Shown here: positions 8,359 to 18,118 of the stretch, one piece after another
Layout: each line of letters begins with the position of its first letter
How positions within the stretch are numbered: the stretch's first letter is position 1
Source: PFJX01 sp964542455
GTDB taxonomy: Bacteria > Pseudomonadota > Gammaproteobacteria > Burkholderiales > Thiobacillaceae
Assembly: GCA_964542455.1 (NCBI GenBank)
Contig: CAZIUC010000003.1
Span: 62,001 to 126,000, forward strand
Reading direction: 5' to 3'
Length of the DNA stretch: 64,000 nt
The notes under the pieces: model-generated
What the model saw: the letters and a program-made list of their open reading frames with translations, nothing else
Database searches by the model: none
What the model was told of the DNA's origin: nothing
Position numbers and translations under genes: made by a program

Positions 8359-9543
8359 ATGAGCTCAGAAATGTCCGATTACCTGATGCAAACTTATGCC
8401 CGCCTGCCAGTGGCGTTTGTCCGTGGCGAGGGTGCCTGGCTGTTTGATGAGAACGGCGACAAATATCTGGATGCCCTGGCCGGGGTCGCCGTGAATGGCC
8501 TCGGCCATGCCCACCCCAGGCTGGTGCAGACCTTGTGCGAGCAGGCCGGGCGCCTGATCCACACCTCCAACCTGTATCAGATTCGTGAACAGGAACGCCT
8601 GGCCGAGCGCTTGTGCGCACTGTCCGGACTGGAGCGCGCGTTCTTCTGCAATTCCGGCGCCGAAGCCAATGAAGCCGCGCTCAAGATCGCGCGCCTGCAT
8701 GCCCACAACCTGGGCGTCGAAAACCCGGCCATCGTGGTCATGGAAAAAAGCTTCCACGGCAGGACGATGGCCACCCTCTCGGCGACCGGAAGTCGCAAGG
8801 TACAGGCCGGCTTCGAGCCGTTGGTGACGGGCTTCGTGCGCGTTCCCTTCGCTGACGCCGAAGCCGTTTCCGCGCTGGCGACGCATCACAAAAACATTGT
8901 CGCCGTGCTGGTGGAACCGTATCAGGGTGAGGGCGGCGTGCAGATCCCTCAGGCCGACTATCTGGCCCAGCTGCGCCGCATCTGTGACGAAAACGGTTGG
9001 CTCCTGATGCTGGACGAAGTGCAGACCGGGGTCGGTCGCACCGGCACCTGGTTCGCCTTTCAGCACAGCGATATCAAACCCGACGTGATGACCCTGGCCA
9101 AGGGCCTGGGCTCCGGTTTCCCGATTGGTGCCTGTCTGGCGCGTGGTGTGGCGGCGACCACTTTCGTGCCGGGCAAGCACGGCTCCACCTTCGGCGGCAA
9201 TCCGCTGGCCTGCGCGGTGGCCCTCGCCACCTTGCAGGTGATGGAGGACGATAAACTGCTGGAAAGCGCCGCGGCGATGGGCGCCTTCATTCGCGCGGAC
9301 CTGATCCACCGCCTTGGCGGGGTCGCCGGCGTGCGCGAGGTGCGCGGCCAGGGCCTGATGATCGGTATCGAACTCGATCGCCCCTGTGGCGATCTGGTGA
9401 AGCAGGCGCTTGAACAGAAATTACTGATCAACGTCACCAATGATTCCGTGGTGCGTCTGTTGCCGCCGCTGATTCTGAAACGCGAGGAAGCCGCCTTGCT
9501 CACGGAAAAACTGGCGGGATTGATCCGCGGCTTCCTGGAGTAG
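8359..9543 (+). CDS. argD: acetylornithine/succinyldiaminopimelate aminotransferase
   Basis: PLP-dependent class III aminotransferase of arginine synthesis (and possibly lysine), 394 aa from the ATG at 8359; the ATG at 8371 (MSDYLMQTYARLPVAF) is an alternative. Family markers are YLDALAGVAVNGLGHAHP, FFCNSGAEANEAALK (PLP phosphate contact), SFHGRTMATLSATG, LLMLDEVQTGVGRTG, and the Schiff-base lysine in DVMTLAKGLGSGFPIGA, followed by HGSTFGGNPLACAVA. It is followed by argF after about 220 bases and then, past one unrelated gene, argG, so the region gathers arginine biosynthesis. Confidence 0.95.
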   Translation: MSSEMSDYLMQTYARLPVAFVRGEGAWLFDENGDKYLDALAGVAVNGLGHAHPRLVQTLCEQAGRLIHTSNLYQIREQERLAERLCALSGLERAFFCNSGAEANEAALKIARLHAHNLGVENPAIVVMEKSFHGRTMATLSATGSRKVQAGFEPLVTGFVRVPFADAEAVSALATHHKNIVAVLVEPYQGEGGVQIPQADYLAQLRRICDENGWLLMLDEVQTGVGRTGTWFAFQHSDIKPDVMTLAKGLGSGFPIGACLARGVAATTFVPGKHGSTFGGNPLACAVALATLQVMEDDKLLESAAAMGAFIRADLIHRLGGVAGVREVRGQGLMIGIELDRPCGDLVKQALEQKLLINVTNDSVVRLLPPLILKREEAALLTEKLAGLIRGFLE

Positions 9544-9764
9544 GGGCCTGTTCATGAATAATTTGAATATTCTGGCCGCACTGGCGGGCGTGCTGCTGCG
9601 TTGCACCCGCAAGAGGTACGCCGGATTCGTAAGCGCTGAAGCGCAACGACTCCGCTGCCGGTCGCTTGCAGGGAATGGCCATGCCGCGCACCCGGCGCCT
9701 TGCATCGCATCCCGCCAGCACACCCATAATTGTCCAACTCATCCATGAACAGGCCCCGAGCATC

Positions 9765-10691
9765 ATGGCACCGGCACTGAAGCATTTCCTGCAATTCAAG
9801 GACTTCTCTCACAGCGAACTGGAGTACCTGTTTGCTCGTACGCGCGTCATCAAGGATCGCTTCAAGCGCTATCAGCCTTACCATCCCTTGGCTGATCGCA
9901 CGCTCTCCATGATCTTCGAGAAGAGTTCGACCCGTACCCGCCTCTCCTTTGAGGCGGGTATGCACCAGTTGGGCGGCGCCGCGATCTACCTGAACACACG
10001 CGACACCCAGTTGGGGCGAGGTGAGCCGGTGGAAGACGCGGCGGAAGTGATCTCGCGCATGGTGGATGTGGTGATGATCCGCACCTTCGAACAGGAAATC
10101 ATCGAACGCTTCGCCGCCCATTCGCGCGTGCCGGTGATCAACGGCCTGACCAACGAATACCACCCCTGTCAGATCCTGGCCGACATCTACACCTACATCG
10201 AGCAGCGCGGCCCGATCCAGGGCAAGACCGTGGCCTGGATCGGTGACTCCAACAACATGTGCAACACCTGGTTGCAAGCCGCCGAGGTGCTGGATTTCAA
10301 CGTCCACGTATCCACCCCACCCGGCTATGAAGTGGAACCGGAACGCGCCGGCCTGTTCGGCACCGACCATTACGAAGCCTTCGTCGACCCGATGGATGCC
10401 TGCCGTGGTGCCGACCTGGTCACCACCGATGTCTGGACCAGCATGGGCTTCGAGGCGGAAAACGCCGAGCGCATGAAAGCCTTCGCGGACTGGCGCGTGG
10501 ACAACGACATGATGCGTGTGGCCGCCGCCGATGCGCTGTTCATGCACTGCTTGCCCGCGCATCGCGGCGAGGAAGTCGATGCCGACGTCATCGATGGCCC
10601 GCAATCGGTGGTCTGGGACGAAGCGGAAAACCGCCTGCACACCCAGAAAGCGCTGCTGGAATACCTGCTTCTCGGGCGGGTTGAAGGTTGA
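9765..10691 (+). CDS. argF: ornithine carbamoyltransferase
   Basis: Transfers carbamoyl from carbamoyl phosphate to ornithine to give citrulline. The protein is 308 aa with the start at MAPALKHFLQFKDF, which matches the usual family length; upstream in-frame ATGs would add an unrelated tail. Carbamoyl-phosphate-binding STRTR (KSSTRTRLSFEAG), ornithine-loop HPCQILADI and the C-terminal HCLPAHRGEEV are all present. The roughly 220-base gap after argD has no convincing gene. It holds TGAATAATTTGAATATTC at about 9554-9571, which has ArgR-box-like half sites (weak). Confidence 0.95.
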   Translation: MAPALKHFLQFKDFSHSELEYLFARTRVIKDRFKRYQPYHPLADRTLSMIFEKSSTRTRLSFEAGMHQLGGAAIYLNTRDTQLGRGEPVEDAAEVISRMVDVVMIRTFEQEIIERFAAHSRVPVINGLTNEYHPCQILADIYTYIEQRGPIQGKTVAWIGDSNNMCNTWLQAAEVLDFNVHVSTPPGYEVEPERAGLFGTDHYEAFVDPMDACRGADLVTTDVWTSMGFEAENAERMKAFADWRVDNDMMRVAAADALFMHCLPAHRGEEVDADVIDGPQSVVWDEAENRLHTQKALLEYLLLGRVEG

Positions 10692-10709
10692 GACCCTTGA
10701 CGGGTCATC

Positions 10710-11507
10710 ATGGCGGAAACTGAACACCCCCCAGTTACATGCCCGATCTGTGGCAGCAAGCAGGTCAGGTTATCTACCAGGCAGTCACACAGACGCCCGG
10801 TCGAGATTTACCGTTGCTCAAAATGTAAACGCCACTTCGAGAAAGCCACCGCAAACGGAACTAAGCCTTTCCCGCTGGGCCTCGTTGTTACCGGAGTCCT
10901 GGCCACCATCGCCATAGGCGCGATCGTGACGATAAGCATGGGTGGACCCAAGAGCGAGTCCCCCGGCGATATCCCCACTCCCATTTCCATACCCGTGGAC
11001 GCGAGTGCTCCCGCCCCCGTGGCCGGAGCCGATATGGACAGCAAGTACCAGCGCGGTTTGCATTTCTGGACGCAAGGGAACTACCAGGAAGCCCTCCCCT
11101 GGATCAAAGCCGCCGCGGATATGGGGCATCAGGAAGCTCGCTATTACCTGGGCCTCGCCTACCTCTACGGCCGCGCCACAATTCAGAATTTCCACCTCGC
11201 ATTCGAACAGATGCAAGCCTCAGCCCGCCAGAATCACCTCAACGCCCAACATCAGTTGGGCATCATGTATCGGGATGGCCTCGGCATAGACAAGAACCGT
11301 GAGCTGGCATATGTCTGGTTGAATATCGCGGCCTCGCGGGGCCATGAGGCCGCCACCCATGAGCGGAACATCTTGTCGAACATGATGTCCACGGACGAAA
11401 TCACCCGCGCCCAGGCGGGCACCATGAATGAGCTCGCCAACCTGCGCGCTGTGGTTGCGCCGGCGGAGGGGGCATTGCCGGCCGTTCCGGCAAAACGGGT
11501 TCCCTGA
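10710..11507 (+). CDS. zinc-ribbon, membrane-anchored Sel1-repeat protein
   Basis: A 265-aa protein with three parts. An N-terminal zinc-ribbon has CPICGSKQ and CSKCKRHF, giving four cysteines in two CxxC pairs within the first 45 residues. One hydrophobic segment follows (about residues 53-73, GLVVTGVLATIAIGAIVTI). A C-terminal region of Sel1/TPR-like repeats comes last (YYLGLAYLYGRA, HQLGIMYRDGLGIDKN, AYVWLNIAASRGH). The topology suggests a cytoplasmic zinc ribbon and a periplasmic repeat domain for protein contacts. It sits between argF and argG, with 31 bases to argG, but nothing in it suggests arginine metabolism. The precise function is unknown. Confidence 0.8.
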   Translation: MAETEHPPVTCPICGSKQVRLSTRQSHRRPVEIYRCSKCKRHFEKATANGTKPFPLGLVVTGVLATIAIGAIVTISMGGPKSESPGDIPTPISIPVDASAPAPVAGADMDSKYQRGLHFWTQGNYQEALPWIKAAADMGHQEARYYLGLAYLYGRATIQNFHLAFEQMQASARQNHLNAQHQLGIMYRDGLGIDKNRELAYVWLNIAASRGHEAATHERNILSNMMSTDEITRAQAGTMNELANLRAVVAPAEGALPAVPAKRVP

Positions 11508-11538
11508 ATCTATTCAATTTATTCCAGAGAAAGTGATC

Positions 11539-12768
<1,230 letters not shown>

Positions 12769-12770
12769 CA

Positions 12771-13088
12771 ATGGCTCAGTTCGACAACGTCTCCGTCATC
12801 AAGAAAGCCAACGTCTACTTCGACGGCAAGTGCGTCTCGCACACCGTGCAGTTCGCCGATGGCACCCGGAAATCCGTGGGCGTGATCCTGCCCGCGCGGC
12901 TGACCTTCAATACCGGCGTGCCGGAAATCATGGAAACCGTGGATGGTCGCTGCCGCGTATTGTTGAAGGGCGAGTCCGAGTGGAAGGAATACGGCCCCGG
13001 TGAATCTTTCTCCGTGCCGGGCAACTCCAGCTTCGAGATCGAGGTGGCTGCGGGCGAGGCTTACCACTACGTCTGCCACTTTGATTGA
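12771..13088 (+). CDS. ppnP: pyrimidine/purine nucleoside phosphorylase (PpnP, DUF1255)
   Basis: Small cupin-fold protein of 105 aa. MAQFDNVSVIKKANVYFDGK opens it, and TRKSVGVILPARLTFNTG and PGESFSVPGNSSFEIEV are the conserved PpnP blocks. E. coli PpnP phosphorolyses several nucleosides. It follows argG with a two-base gap and ends before a strong bidirectional hairpin terminator, so it is the last gene of the arg-side transcript. Confidence 0.9.
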   Translation: MAQFDNVSVIKKANVYFDGKCVSHTVQFADGTRKSVGVILPARLTFNTGVPEIMETVDGRCRVLLKGESEWKEYGPGESFSVPGNSSFEIEVAAGEAYHYVCHFD

Positions 13089-13102
13089 TCGCCTGCACTC
13101 TC

Positions 13103-13140
13103 CGATAAAAAAGGGCCGCTGTTGCGGCCCTTTTTTATCG
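13103..13140. terminator. bidirectional rho-independent terminator
   Basis: Perfect inverted repeat GATAAAAAAGGGCCGC-tgtt-GCGGCCCTTTTTTATC between the convergent ppnP and gmk genes. The GC stem has A-runs on one side and T-runs on the other, so it can serve both strands. Confidence 0.92.
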
Positions 13141-13150
13141 CGCCAACACC

Positions 13151-13762
13151 TCAGCGCGATAAATCCAGCAGCAAACCGGCCAAGCGCTTTTCCTGGCTGT
13201 GGATACCTAGCCGATGCGCCCTGGCGATCGCCAAAAGATCGGCCAACGCGGTATCGAACTGGTCGTTGACCACCAGATAGTCGAATTCCAGGCAGTGCGA
13301 GACGTCTTCCCGCGCCGCCGCCATGCGCCGGGTGATCACTTCCTCGCTGTCCGTGCCGCGCCCTTGCAGACGGCTGCGCAATTCCTCGATGGAGGGAGGC
13401 AGTACGAAGATGGAAATGGCGTCGGGTACCAGGCGGCGCACCTGGGCGGCGCCCTGCCAGTCGATTTCCAGCAGGATGTCGCGGCCGGCGGCGCGCTCGG
13501 CTTCGATCCACGGCTGCGAGGTGCCGTAGTAGTTGCCATAGACCTCGGCGCTTTCCAGAAACTCGCCTCGCCCCAGGCGTTCCTGAAATGCCTCGTGGCT
13601 GACGAAGTGATAGTGGACGCCGTCTTCCTCGCCCGGCCGCGGCGCCCGCGTGGTGTAGGAGATCGACAAACGTATCGCCGCGTCGCGTTCCAGCAGGGCG
13701 TTGACCAGGCTGGATTTGCCGGCGCCGGAGGGGGCGGAGACGATGAATAGATTTCCCGACAT
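13151..13762 (-). CDS. gmk: guanylate kinase
   Basis: Phosphorylates GMP to GDP. The protein is 203 aa with the P-loop FIVSAPSGAGKSSLV at residues 6-20, the GMP-binding RPGEEDGVHYHFVS and FLESAEVYGNYYGT, and LLEIDWQGAAQVRR. Length and motifs match bacterial Gmk. The yicC gene lies immediately upstream on the same strand (12 bases), a common pairing. Confidence 0.96.
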   Translation of the reverse strand: MSGNLFIVSAPSGAGKSSLVNALLERDAAIRLSISYTTRAPRPGEEDGVHYHFVSHEAFQERLGRGEFLESAEVYGNYYGTSQPWIEAERAAGRDILLEIDWQGAAQVRRLVPDAISIFVLPPSIEELRSRLQGRGTDSEEVITRRMAAAREDVSHCLEFDYLVVNDQFDTALADLLAIARAHRLGIHSQEKRLAGLLLDLSR

Positions 13763-13774
13763 GGTTGGCTCGAC

Positions 13775-14674
13775 TTATTCGATGTTCTGGATCTGCTCGC
13801 GCATCTGCTCGATCAGTACCTTGAGTTCCACGGAGGTCTGGGTCAATTCCAGGGAGACCGACTTCGAGCCCAGAGTGTTGGCTTCGCGGTTGAGTTCCTG
13901 CATCAGGAAATCCAGGCGTTTGCCGGCGGCCCCGCCGCTGTTGAGCACCCGTTCGACTTCATCGAGGTGGGTGAGCAGGCGGTCGAGTTCTTCGTCGATG
14001 TCGATCTTCTGCGCGAACAGGGCGACTTCCTGGTGGAGGCGGTCCTGGTCCGGCGAGGTTGGCAAATTCGTCGACAAACTCGGCAGCAATTCTTCCAGAC
14101 GCTTCTTGAGTTTGTCACGGTAGGCGGCGACGATTTCCGGGGTGCGTGGGCGGATGCGGGCGATGTGTTCGCGCATACCTTGCAGGCGTTCCTGGATGAT
14201 GCTTTTCAATTTGTCGCCTTCGCGCGCGCGGCTGGCGTTGAATGGCTCCAGTGCGCGCTCGAGCATAGCCAGGGTGCCGGCTTGCAGGGCATCGCCATCC
14301 AGGGTGTTGTCGCCCAGCATGCCGGGCCAGCGCAGGATTTCCACGACTGAAAGCGCGCTTGCCTCCGGAAAGGCGCGGCGGGCGGAAGCCGAGAGGGCGC
14401 CGAGTTGGTCGAGCAGCGCGCTGTTGAGTTCGGTCGGCAAGGCGGCGTCGGCGCGCGCGGCCAGATTGAGGCGGCATTCCAGCTTGCCGCGTTTTACCTT
14501 GCTGGTGATGCGCTCGCGCAAACCCGGTTCCATCGCGCGAAAATCTTCACCCATGCGAAACGTCAGGTCGAGAAAGCGCGAATTGACCGCGCGCAATTCC
14601 AGCGTGACGTGGGCGCCCGCGATATCCGCGGATTCAGCCGCATATCCGGTCATGCTACGTAGAGTTTCCTTCAT
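13775..14674 (-). CDS. yicC: YicC/YloC family endoribonuclease
   Basis: The 299-aa protein starts MKETLRSMTGYAAES, where RSMTGYA is the diagnostic N-terminus of the family; an in-frame ATG three codons earlier is possible. ELRAVNSRFLDLTFRM, KRGKLECRLNL, and the C-terminal IDIDEELDRLLTHLDEVERVL, GKRLDFLMQELNREANTLGSKS and VELKVLIEQMREQIQNIE match the YicC-N and DUF1732 domains. E. coli YicC is an endoribonuclease acting on small RNAs; activity here is inferred from family. Confidence 0.93.
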   Translation of the reverse strand: MKETLRSMTGYAAESADIAGAHVTLELRAVNSRFLDLTFRMGEDFRAMEPGLRERITSKVKRGKLECRLNLAARADAALPTELNSALLDQLGALSASARRAFPEASALSVVEILRWPGMLGDNTLDGDALQAGTLAMLERALEPFNASRAREGDKLKSIIQERLQGMREHIARIRPRTPEIVAAYRDKLKKRLEELLPSLSTNLPTSPDQDRLHQEVALFAQKIDIDEELDRLLTHLDEVERVLNSGGAAGKRLDFLMQELNREANTLGSKSVSLELTQTSVELKVLIEQMREQIQNIE

Positions 14675-14748
14675 GGCTGCCACGATCTTGGTTATCCTTC
14701 GTTGAATTCAAGTCGGCGCATCTTACCCCGCACCCCAGCCTAATTTAC

Positions 14749-15690
14749 ATGGCACTCCAATCCACCGAACCACTGCCCCAGAACTATCAATTGGGCGAGT
14801 ACGTGATCGATCGTCGCATCGGTGGCGGTGGTTTTTCACTGGTGTACCTGGCCTACGACATCGAGGGGCAGCCGGTTGCCATCAAGGAATATTTGCCCGG
14901 CGGCGTGGTGGGGCGCGGCAAGATGGGCACGGTGCATCCTCTGGCGGAAGACAAGGAAGCCTCGTTTCGCTATGGCATGAAGTGCTTTTTCGAGGAGGGC
15001 AGGGCACTGGCCGGCATCCGCCATCCCAACGTGGTGCGCGTGACCAACTTCTTCCGCGCCAACGAGACGGTATACATGGTGATGAAGTTCGAGCAGGGTA
15101 AAACCCTGCAACGCCACATCACCGGCCTCAAGGAACCCATGCGCGAGTCCTTCATCCGCAGTGTGTTCGTGCAGTTGCTGAACGGACTACGTGAAGTCCA
15201 TGCCCACAAGATCCTGCATCTCGACATCAAGCCCTCCAATATCTACATTCACGCCGACGGCTCACCCGTACTGATCGACTTCGGCGCGGCCCGACATGCG
15301 CTGACCTACGATTTCCAGGCCGCCTCCCCCATGTACACGCCCGGATTTGCCGCGCCGGAGCAGTACAACCAGCGCGAGCGCCTGGGGCCGTGGACCGACA
15401 TCTACAGCGTGGGCGCTACCCTCTATGCGTGCATCGCCAAGACCCCGCCGCAGCCATCCGACCAACGGCTGGACAAGGATAAATTGCTGCCGGCCAGCAA
15501 AAGCCATGCCGGGTTGTTTTCCAATGATCTGCTGGAATTGGTCGATTCCATGCTCAAACTCAACTACACGGAACGCCCGCAAAGCGTATTCGCGGTGCAA
15601 AGACGCCTGATCGAAATGGCCCAGGTGTCACGCGAACACCGGCCCAGCTTGCTCGCGCTGATAAAAGAACGAATAACCAGGAAAGTATGA
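14749..15690 (+). CDS. serine/threonine protein kinase
   Basis: Hanks-type kinase of 313 aa with no transmembrane segment or sensory extension. Glycine loop RRIGGGGFSLVYLA, ATP lysine in PVAIKEYLPG, catalytic HLDIKPSNIYI and DFGAARHAL are all intact. APEQYNQRERLGPWTDIYSVGATLYACI is the activation/P+1 segment. Its last codons overlap the start of the PP2C phosphatase gene (ATGA overlap at 15687-15690), so kinase and phosphatase form a translationally coupled, opposing pair. Substrates are unknown. Confidence 0.93.
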   Translation: MALQSTEPLPQNYQLGEYVIDRRIGGGGFSLVYLAYDIEGQPVAIKEYLPGGVVGRGKMGTVHPLAEDKEASFRYGMKCFFEEGRALAGIRHPNVVRVTNFFRANETVYMVMKFEQGKTLQRHITGLKEPMRESFIRSVFVQLLNGLREVHAHKILHLDIKPSNIYIHADGSPVLIDFGAARHALTYDFQAASPMYTPGFAAPEQYNQRERLGPWTDIYSVGATLYACIAKTPPQPSDQRLDKDKLLPASKSHAGLFSNDLLELVDSMLKLNYTERPQSVFAVQRRLIEMAQVSREHRPSLLALIKERITRKV

Positions 15691-16601
15691 AATACGTCGT
15701 CTACCAGGCCAGCCGCTGCGGTGGCCGTCCTTACAACGAGGACCGAGTGGGTTATGCCTATACCTCGGATGCTCTGCTGCTGGTGCTGGCCGACGGCATG
15801 GGGGGGCACGCGCGCGGCGAGATCGCCTCGCAACTCACCGTGCAGGTCATCACCGGCCTGTTCAACGCGCGCGCCAAACCCTTGCTGGTGGATATGGCCG
15901 CGTTCCTGCTCGACGGCATCTACGCCGCCCATGACGCCATCAACGAATACGCCATGCGCCACAAGTTGTCGGAGCCGCCGCGCACCACCTGCGTGGTCTG
16001 CCTGGTGCAGAAGGGCCAGGCCTGCTGGGCGCATGTCGGCGATTCCCGCCTCTACCATTTCAATCGTCGCGCGCTCAAATCGCGCACTCACGACCATTCC
16101 GCCGTGCAGCAACTGGTGGACGACGGCCTCCTGGATGAAGACCAGATGGGCGTGCATCCGGATCGCAACAAGCTCTACAACTCCGTGGGTGGCTATATGC
16201 TGCCGGACATCGAGCTGGAAGAGCCGGTCAAGCTGAGTGATGGCGATATCCTGTATCTCTGCACCGACGGGGTCTGGAGCGAACTCAACCCGCAGGAAAT
16301 GCTTTCCACCCTGCGCGCCTATCCGCTCGAGCGGGCGGTGAAGAACATGCTCGACCATGCCGAATTCCGCGCTGGCCAGTACGCCGACAATCTCTCGGCC
16401 GTGGCCATGCGCTTCGGCGAAGAAAAATTCGACGACGATGAACTGGTCCAGGCTGATGATCTGGGTCTCGACGGCTTTACCACCCAGTTGAAGCGCCTCG
16501 GCAACAAGGAAATGCAGGAACTCGCCGGCAGCGACTACGAACTCGAACGCGCGCTGGCGGAAATCCAGACGGTTCTGGGTCGGAACAACTCAACTCCCTG
16601 A
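15687..16601 (+). CDS. PP2C-family serine/threonine phosphatase
   Basis: A 304-aa PPM/PP2C phosphatase. Metal-binding motifs are visible: RPYNEDRVGYAY (first Asp), LLVLADGMGGHARGEIAS, CWAHVGDSRLYHF, YLCTDGVWSEL and ADNLSAVAMRFGE. The C-terminal 60 residues are acidic and helical and may mediate binding. It overlaps the kinase gene upstream and is followed 10 bases later by rph. It probably reverses phosphorylation by the neighbouring kinase. Confidence 0.93.
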   Translation: MKYVVYQASRCGGRPYNEDRVGYAYTSDALLLVLADGMGGHARGEIASQLTVQVITGLFNARAKPLLVDMAAFLLDGIYAAHDAINEYAMRHKLSEPPRTTCVVCLVQKGQACWAHVGDSRLYHFNRRALKSRTHDHSAVQQLVDDGLLDEDQMGVHPDRNKLYNSVGGYMLPDIELEEPVKLSDGDILYLCTDGVWSELNPQEMLSTLRAYPLERAVKNMLDHAEFRAGQYADNLSAVAMRFGEEKFDDDELVQADDLGLDGFTTQLKRLGNKEMQELAGSDYELERALAEIQTVLGRNNSTP

Positions 16602-16611
16602 AGGAAATACC

Positions 16612-17337
16612 ATGCCAGATATGCAACGCCCCTCCGGGCGCGCGGCCGACCAGTTGCGCGCCGTGCGCCTGACCCGCAATTTCACCAAGCACGCCGAGGG
16701 CAGTGTGTTGGTCGAGTGTGGCGATACCAAAGTGCTGTGCACCGCCAGTGTGCTGGAAAAAGTTCCGCCGCATGTGCGTGGTAGCGGCGCAGGCTGGCTC
16801 ACCGCTGAATACGGCATGTTGCCGCGTGCCACCCACACGCGTGGCGATCGCGAAGCCGCGCGTGGCAAGCAGTCCGGTCGCACCCAGGAAATTCAGCGTT
16901 TGATAGGCAGGTCGCTGCGCGCGGCGGTGGATCTGGAAAAACTCGGCGAGCGCACCATTCATGTCGATTGCGATGTGCTTCAGGCCGACGGTGGCACTCG
17001 CACCGCCAGCATCACCGGCGCCTGGGTGGCGGTTCACGACGCACTGGAATGGCTGGTGCGGGAAGGAAAACTACCCGCCAATGTCATGCGCGACCAGGTC
17101 GCCGCCATCTCCGTGGGCATCTGGAAAGGCGTGCCGGTGCTCGACCTCGACTATGTCGAGGACGTGGCTTGCGACACCGACATGAACGTGGTGATGCTGG
17201 GCGAAACCAGCCTGATCGAGGTGCAGGGCACGGCGGAAGGTGTGGCGTTTACCCGCGTCGAACTGGGCGCGCTGCTTGATCTGGCCGAGAAAGGCATCCG
17301 TGAACTGATGGCCGCGCAACGCGGCGCATTGGGATAA
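16612..17337 (+). CDS. rph: ribonuclease PH
   Basis: Phosphorolytic 3'-5' exoribonuclease that trims tRNA 3' ends. The 241-aa protein starts MPDMQRPSGRAADQLRAVRLTRNF. Family blocks include FTKHAEGSVLVECGDTKVLC, GWLTAEYGMLPRATHTR, RTQEIQRLIGRSLRAAVDL and DCDVLQADGGTRTASITG. Length is standard, with no truncation like that known in E. coli K-12. Confidence 0.96.
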   Translation: MPDMQRPSGRAADQLRAVRLTRNFTKHAEGSVLVECGDTKVLCTASVLEKVPPHVRGSGAGWLTAEYGMLPRATHTRGDREAARGKQSGRTQEIQRLIGRSLRAAVDLEKLGERTIHVDCDVLQADGGTRTASITGAWVAVHDALEWLVREGKLPANVMRDQVAAISVGIWKGVPVLDLDYVEDVACDTDMNVVMLGETSLIEVQGTAEGVAFTRVELGALLDLAEKGIRELMAAQRGALG

Positions 17338-17341
17338 ACCC

Positions 17342-17444
17342 GTAGGTCAGGTTGGCGCGCGGCGACTGCCTGACACTCGTTCCGTCAATCCGGAAATTTC
17401 AGCCTGGATCGTCAGGTAACGGCTATCGCCGCGACCTGACCTAC
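17342..17444. repeat. GTAGGTCAGGTT palindromic repeat between rph and rdgB
   Basis: Ends GTAGGTCAGGTTGGCG and CGCGACCTGACCTAC form the outer arms, and CTGCCTGAC/GTCAGGTAAC the inner ones. This is the intergenic relative of the element inserted in hrpA at 3336-3411, and it fills nearly all of the rph-rdgB gap. Confidence 0.8.
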
Positions 17445-17472
17445 GCCACCCCAACGTAGAAAGGACATCTTC

Positions 17473-18066
17473 ATGAAGAAAATCGTCATCGCCTCCAACA
17501 ACGCGGGCAAGTTGCGCGAGATCGCTCGCATCATCGAACCGATGGGCCTCGAAGCCATGCCGCAAGCCGCTTTCGGCGTCCCCGAATGCCCGGAACCGCA
17601 TGTCACCTTCGTCGAGAACTGCATCGCCAAGGCGCGCCATGCCGCCGCCCACACCGGTCTGCCGGCGCTGGCGGACGACTCCGGCATCTGCGTGGACGCC
17701 CTCAACGGCGCCCCCGGCGTCTATTCCGCCCGTTATGCCGGCGAACCCAAGTCGGACGAGCGCAACAACCAGAAGCTGATCGAAGCCCTGCAAGGCCAGG
17801 CCAACCGCCGCGCGCATTACTACTGCGTGATGGTCTATGTGCGTTACGCCGACGACCCCACCCCGATCATCGCCGAGGGCGCCTGGCACGGTGAAATCAT
17901 CGACGAGCCACGCGGCGCCGGCGGTTTTGGTTACGACCCCTATTTCCTGGTTCCCGCCTTTGGCCAGACCGGCGCCGAGATGAGCATGGAGGACAAGAAC
18001 GGCATCAGCCATCGTGGCCAGGCGTTGCGCGCGCTGGCGGAGAAGTTGGCGGCGCTGGAAGGGTAA
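17473..18066 (+). CDS. rdgB: XTP/dITP diphosphatase (Ham1/RdgB)
   Basis: Hydrolyses non-canonical purine triphosphates to keep the nucleotide pool clean. The protein is 197 aa. MKKIVIASNNAGKLREIARI, TFVENCIAKARHAA, LPALADDSGICVDAL, GVYSARYAG and the C-terminal GGFGYDPYFLVP with MSMEDKNGISHRGQALRAL are the family signatures. It probably continued the rph transcript before the repeat was inserted between them. Confidence 0.95.
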   Translation: MKKIVIASNNAGKLREIARIIEPMGLEAMPQAAFGVPECPEPHVTFVENCIAKARHAAAHTGLPALADDSGICVDALNGAPGVYSARYAGEPKSDERNNQKLIEALQGQANRRAHYYCVMVYVRYADDPTPIIAEGAWHGEIIDEPRGAGGFGYDPYFLVPAFGQTGAEMSMEDKNGISHRGQALRALAEKLAALEG

Positions 18067-18118
18067 GGGCGACCGGCCGCTCGCCTCCGCAAGGCGCGGG
18101 TTCTGTGCCTGACCCGAT

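Noticed and set aside
14749..16601. Kinase-phosphatase pair as part of a type VI secretion or defence system
   Set aside because: No secretion or defence genes are nearby; neighbours are rph and rdgB, and the pair is common in this context.
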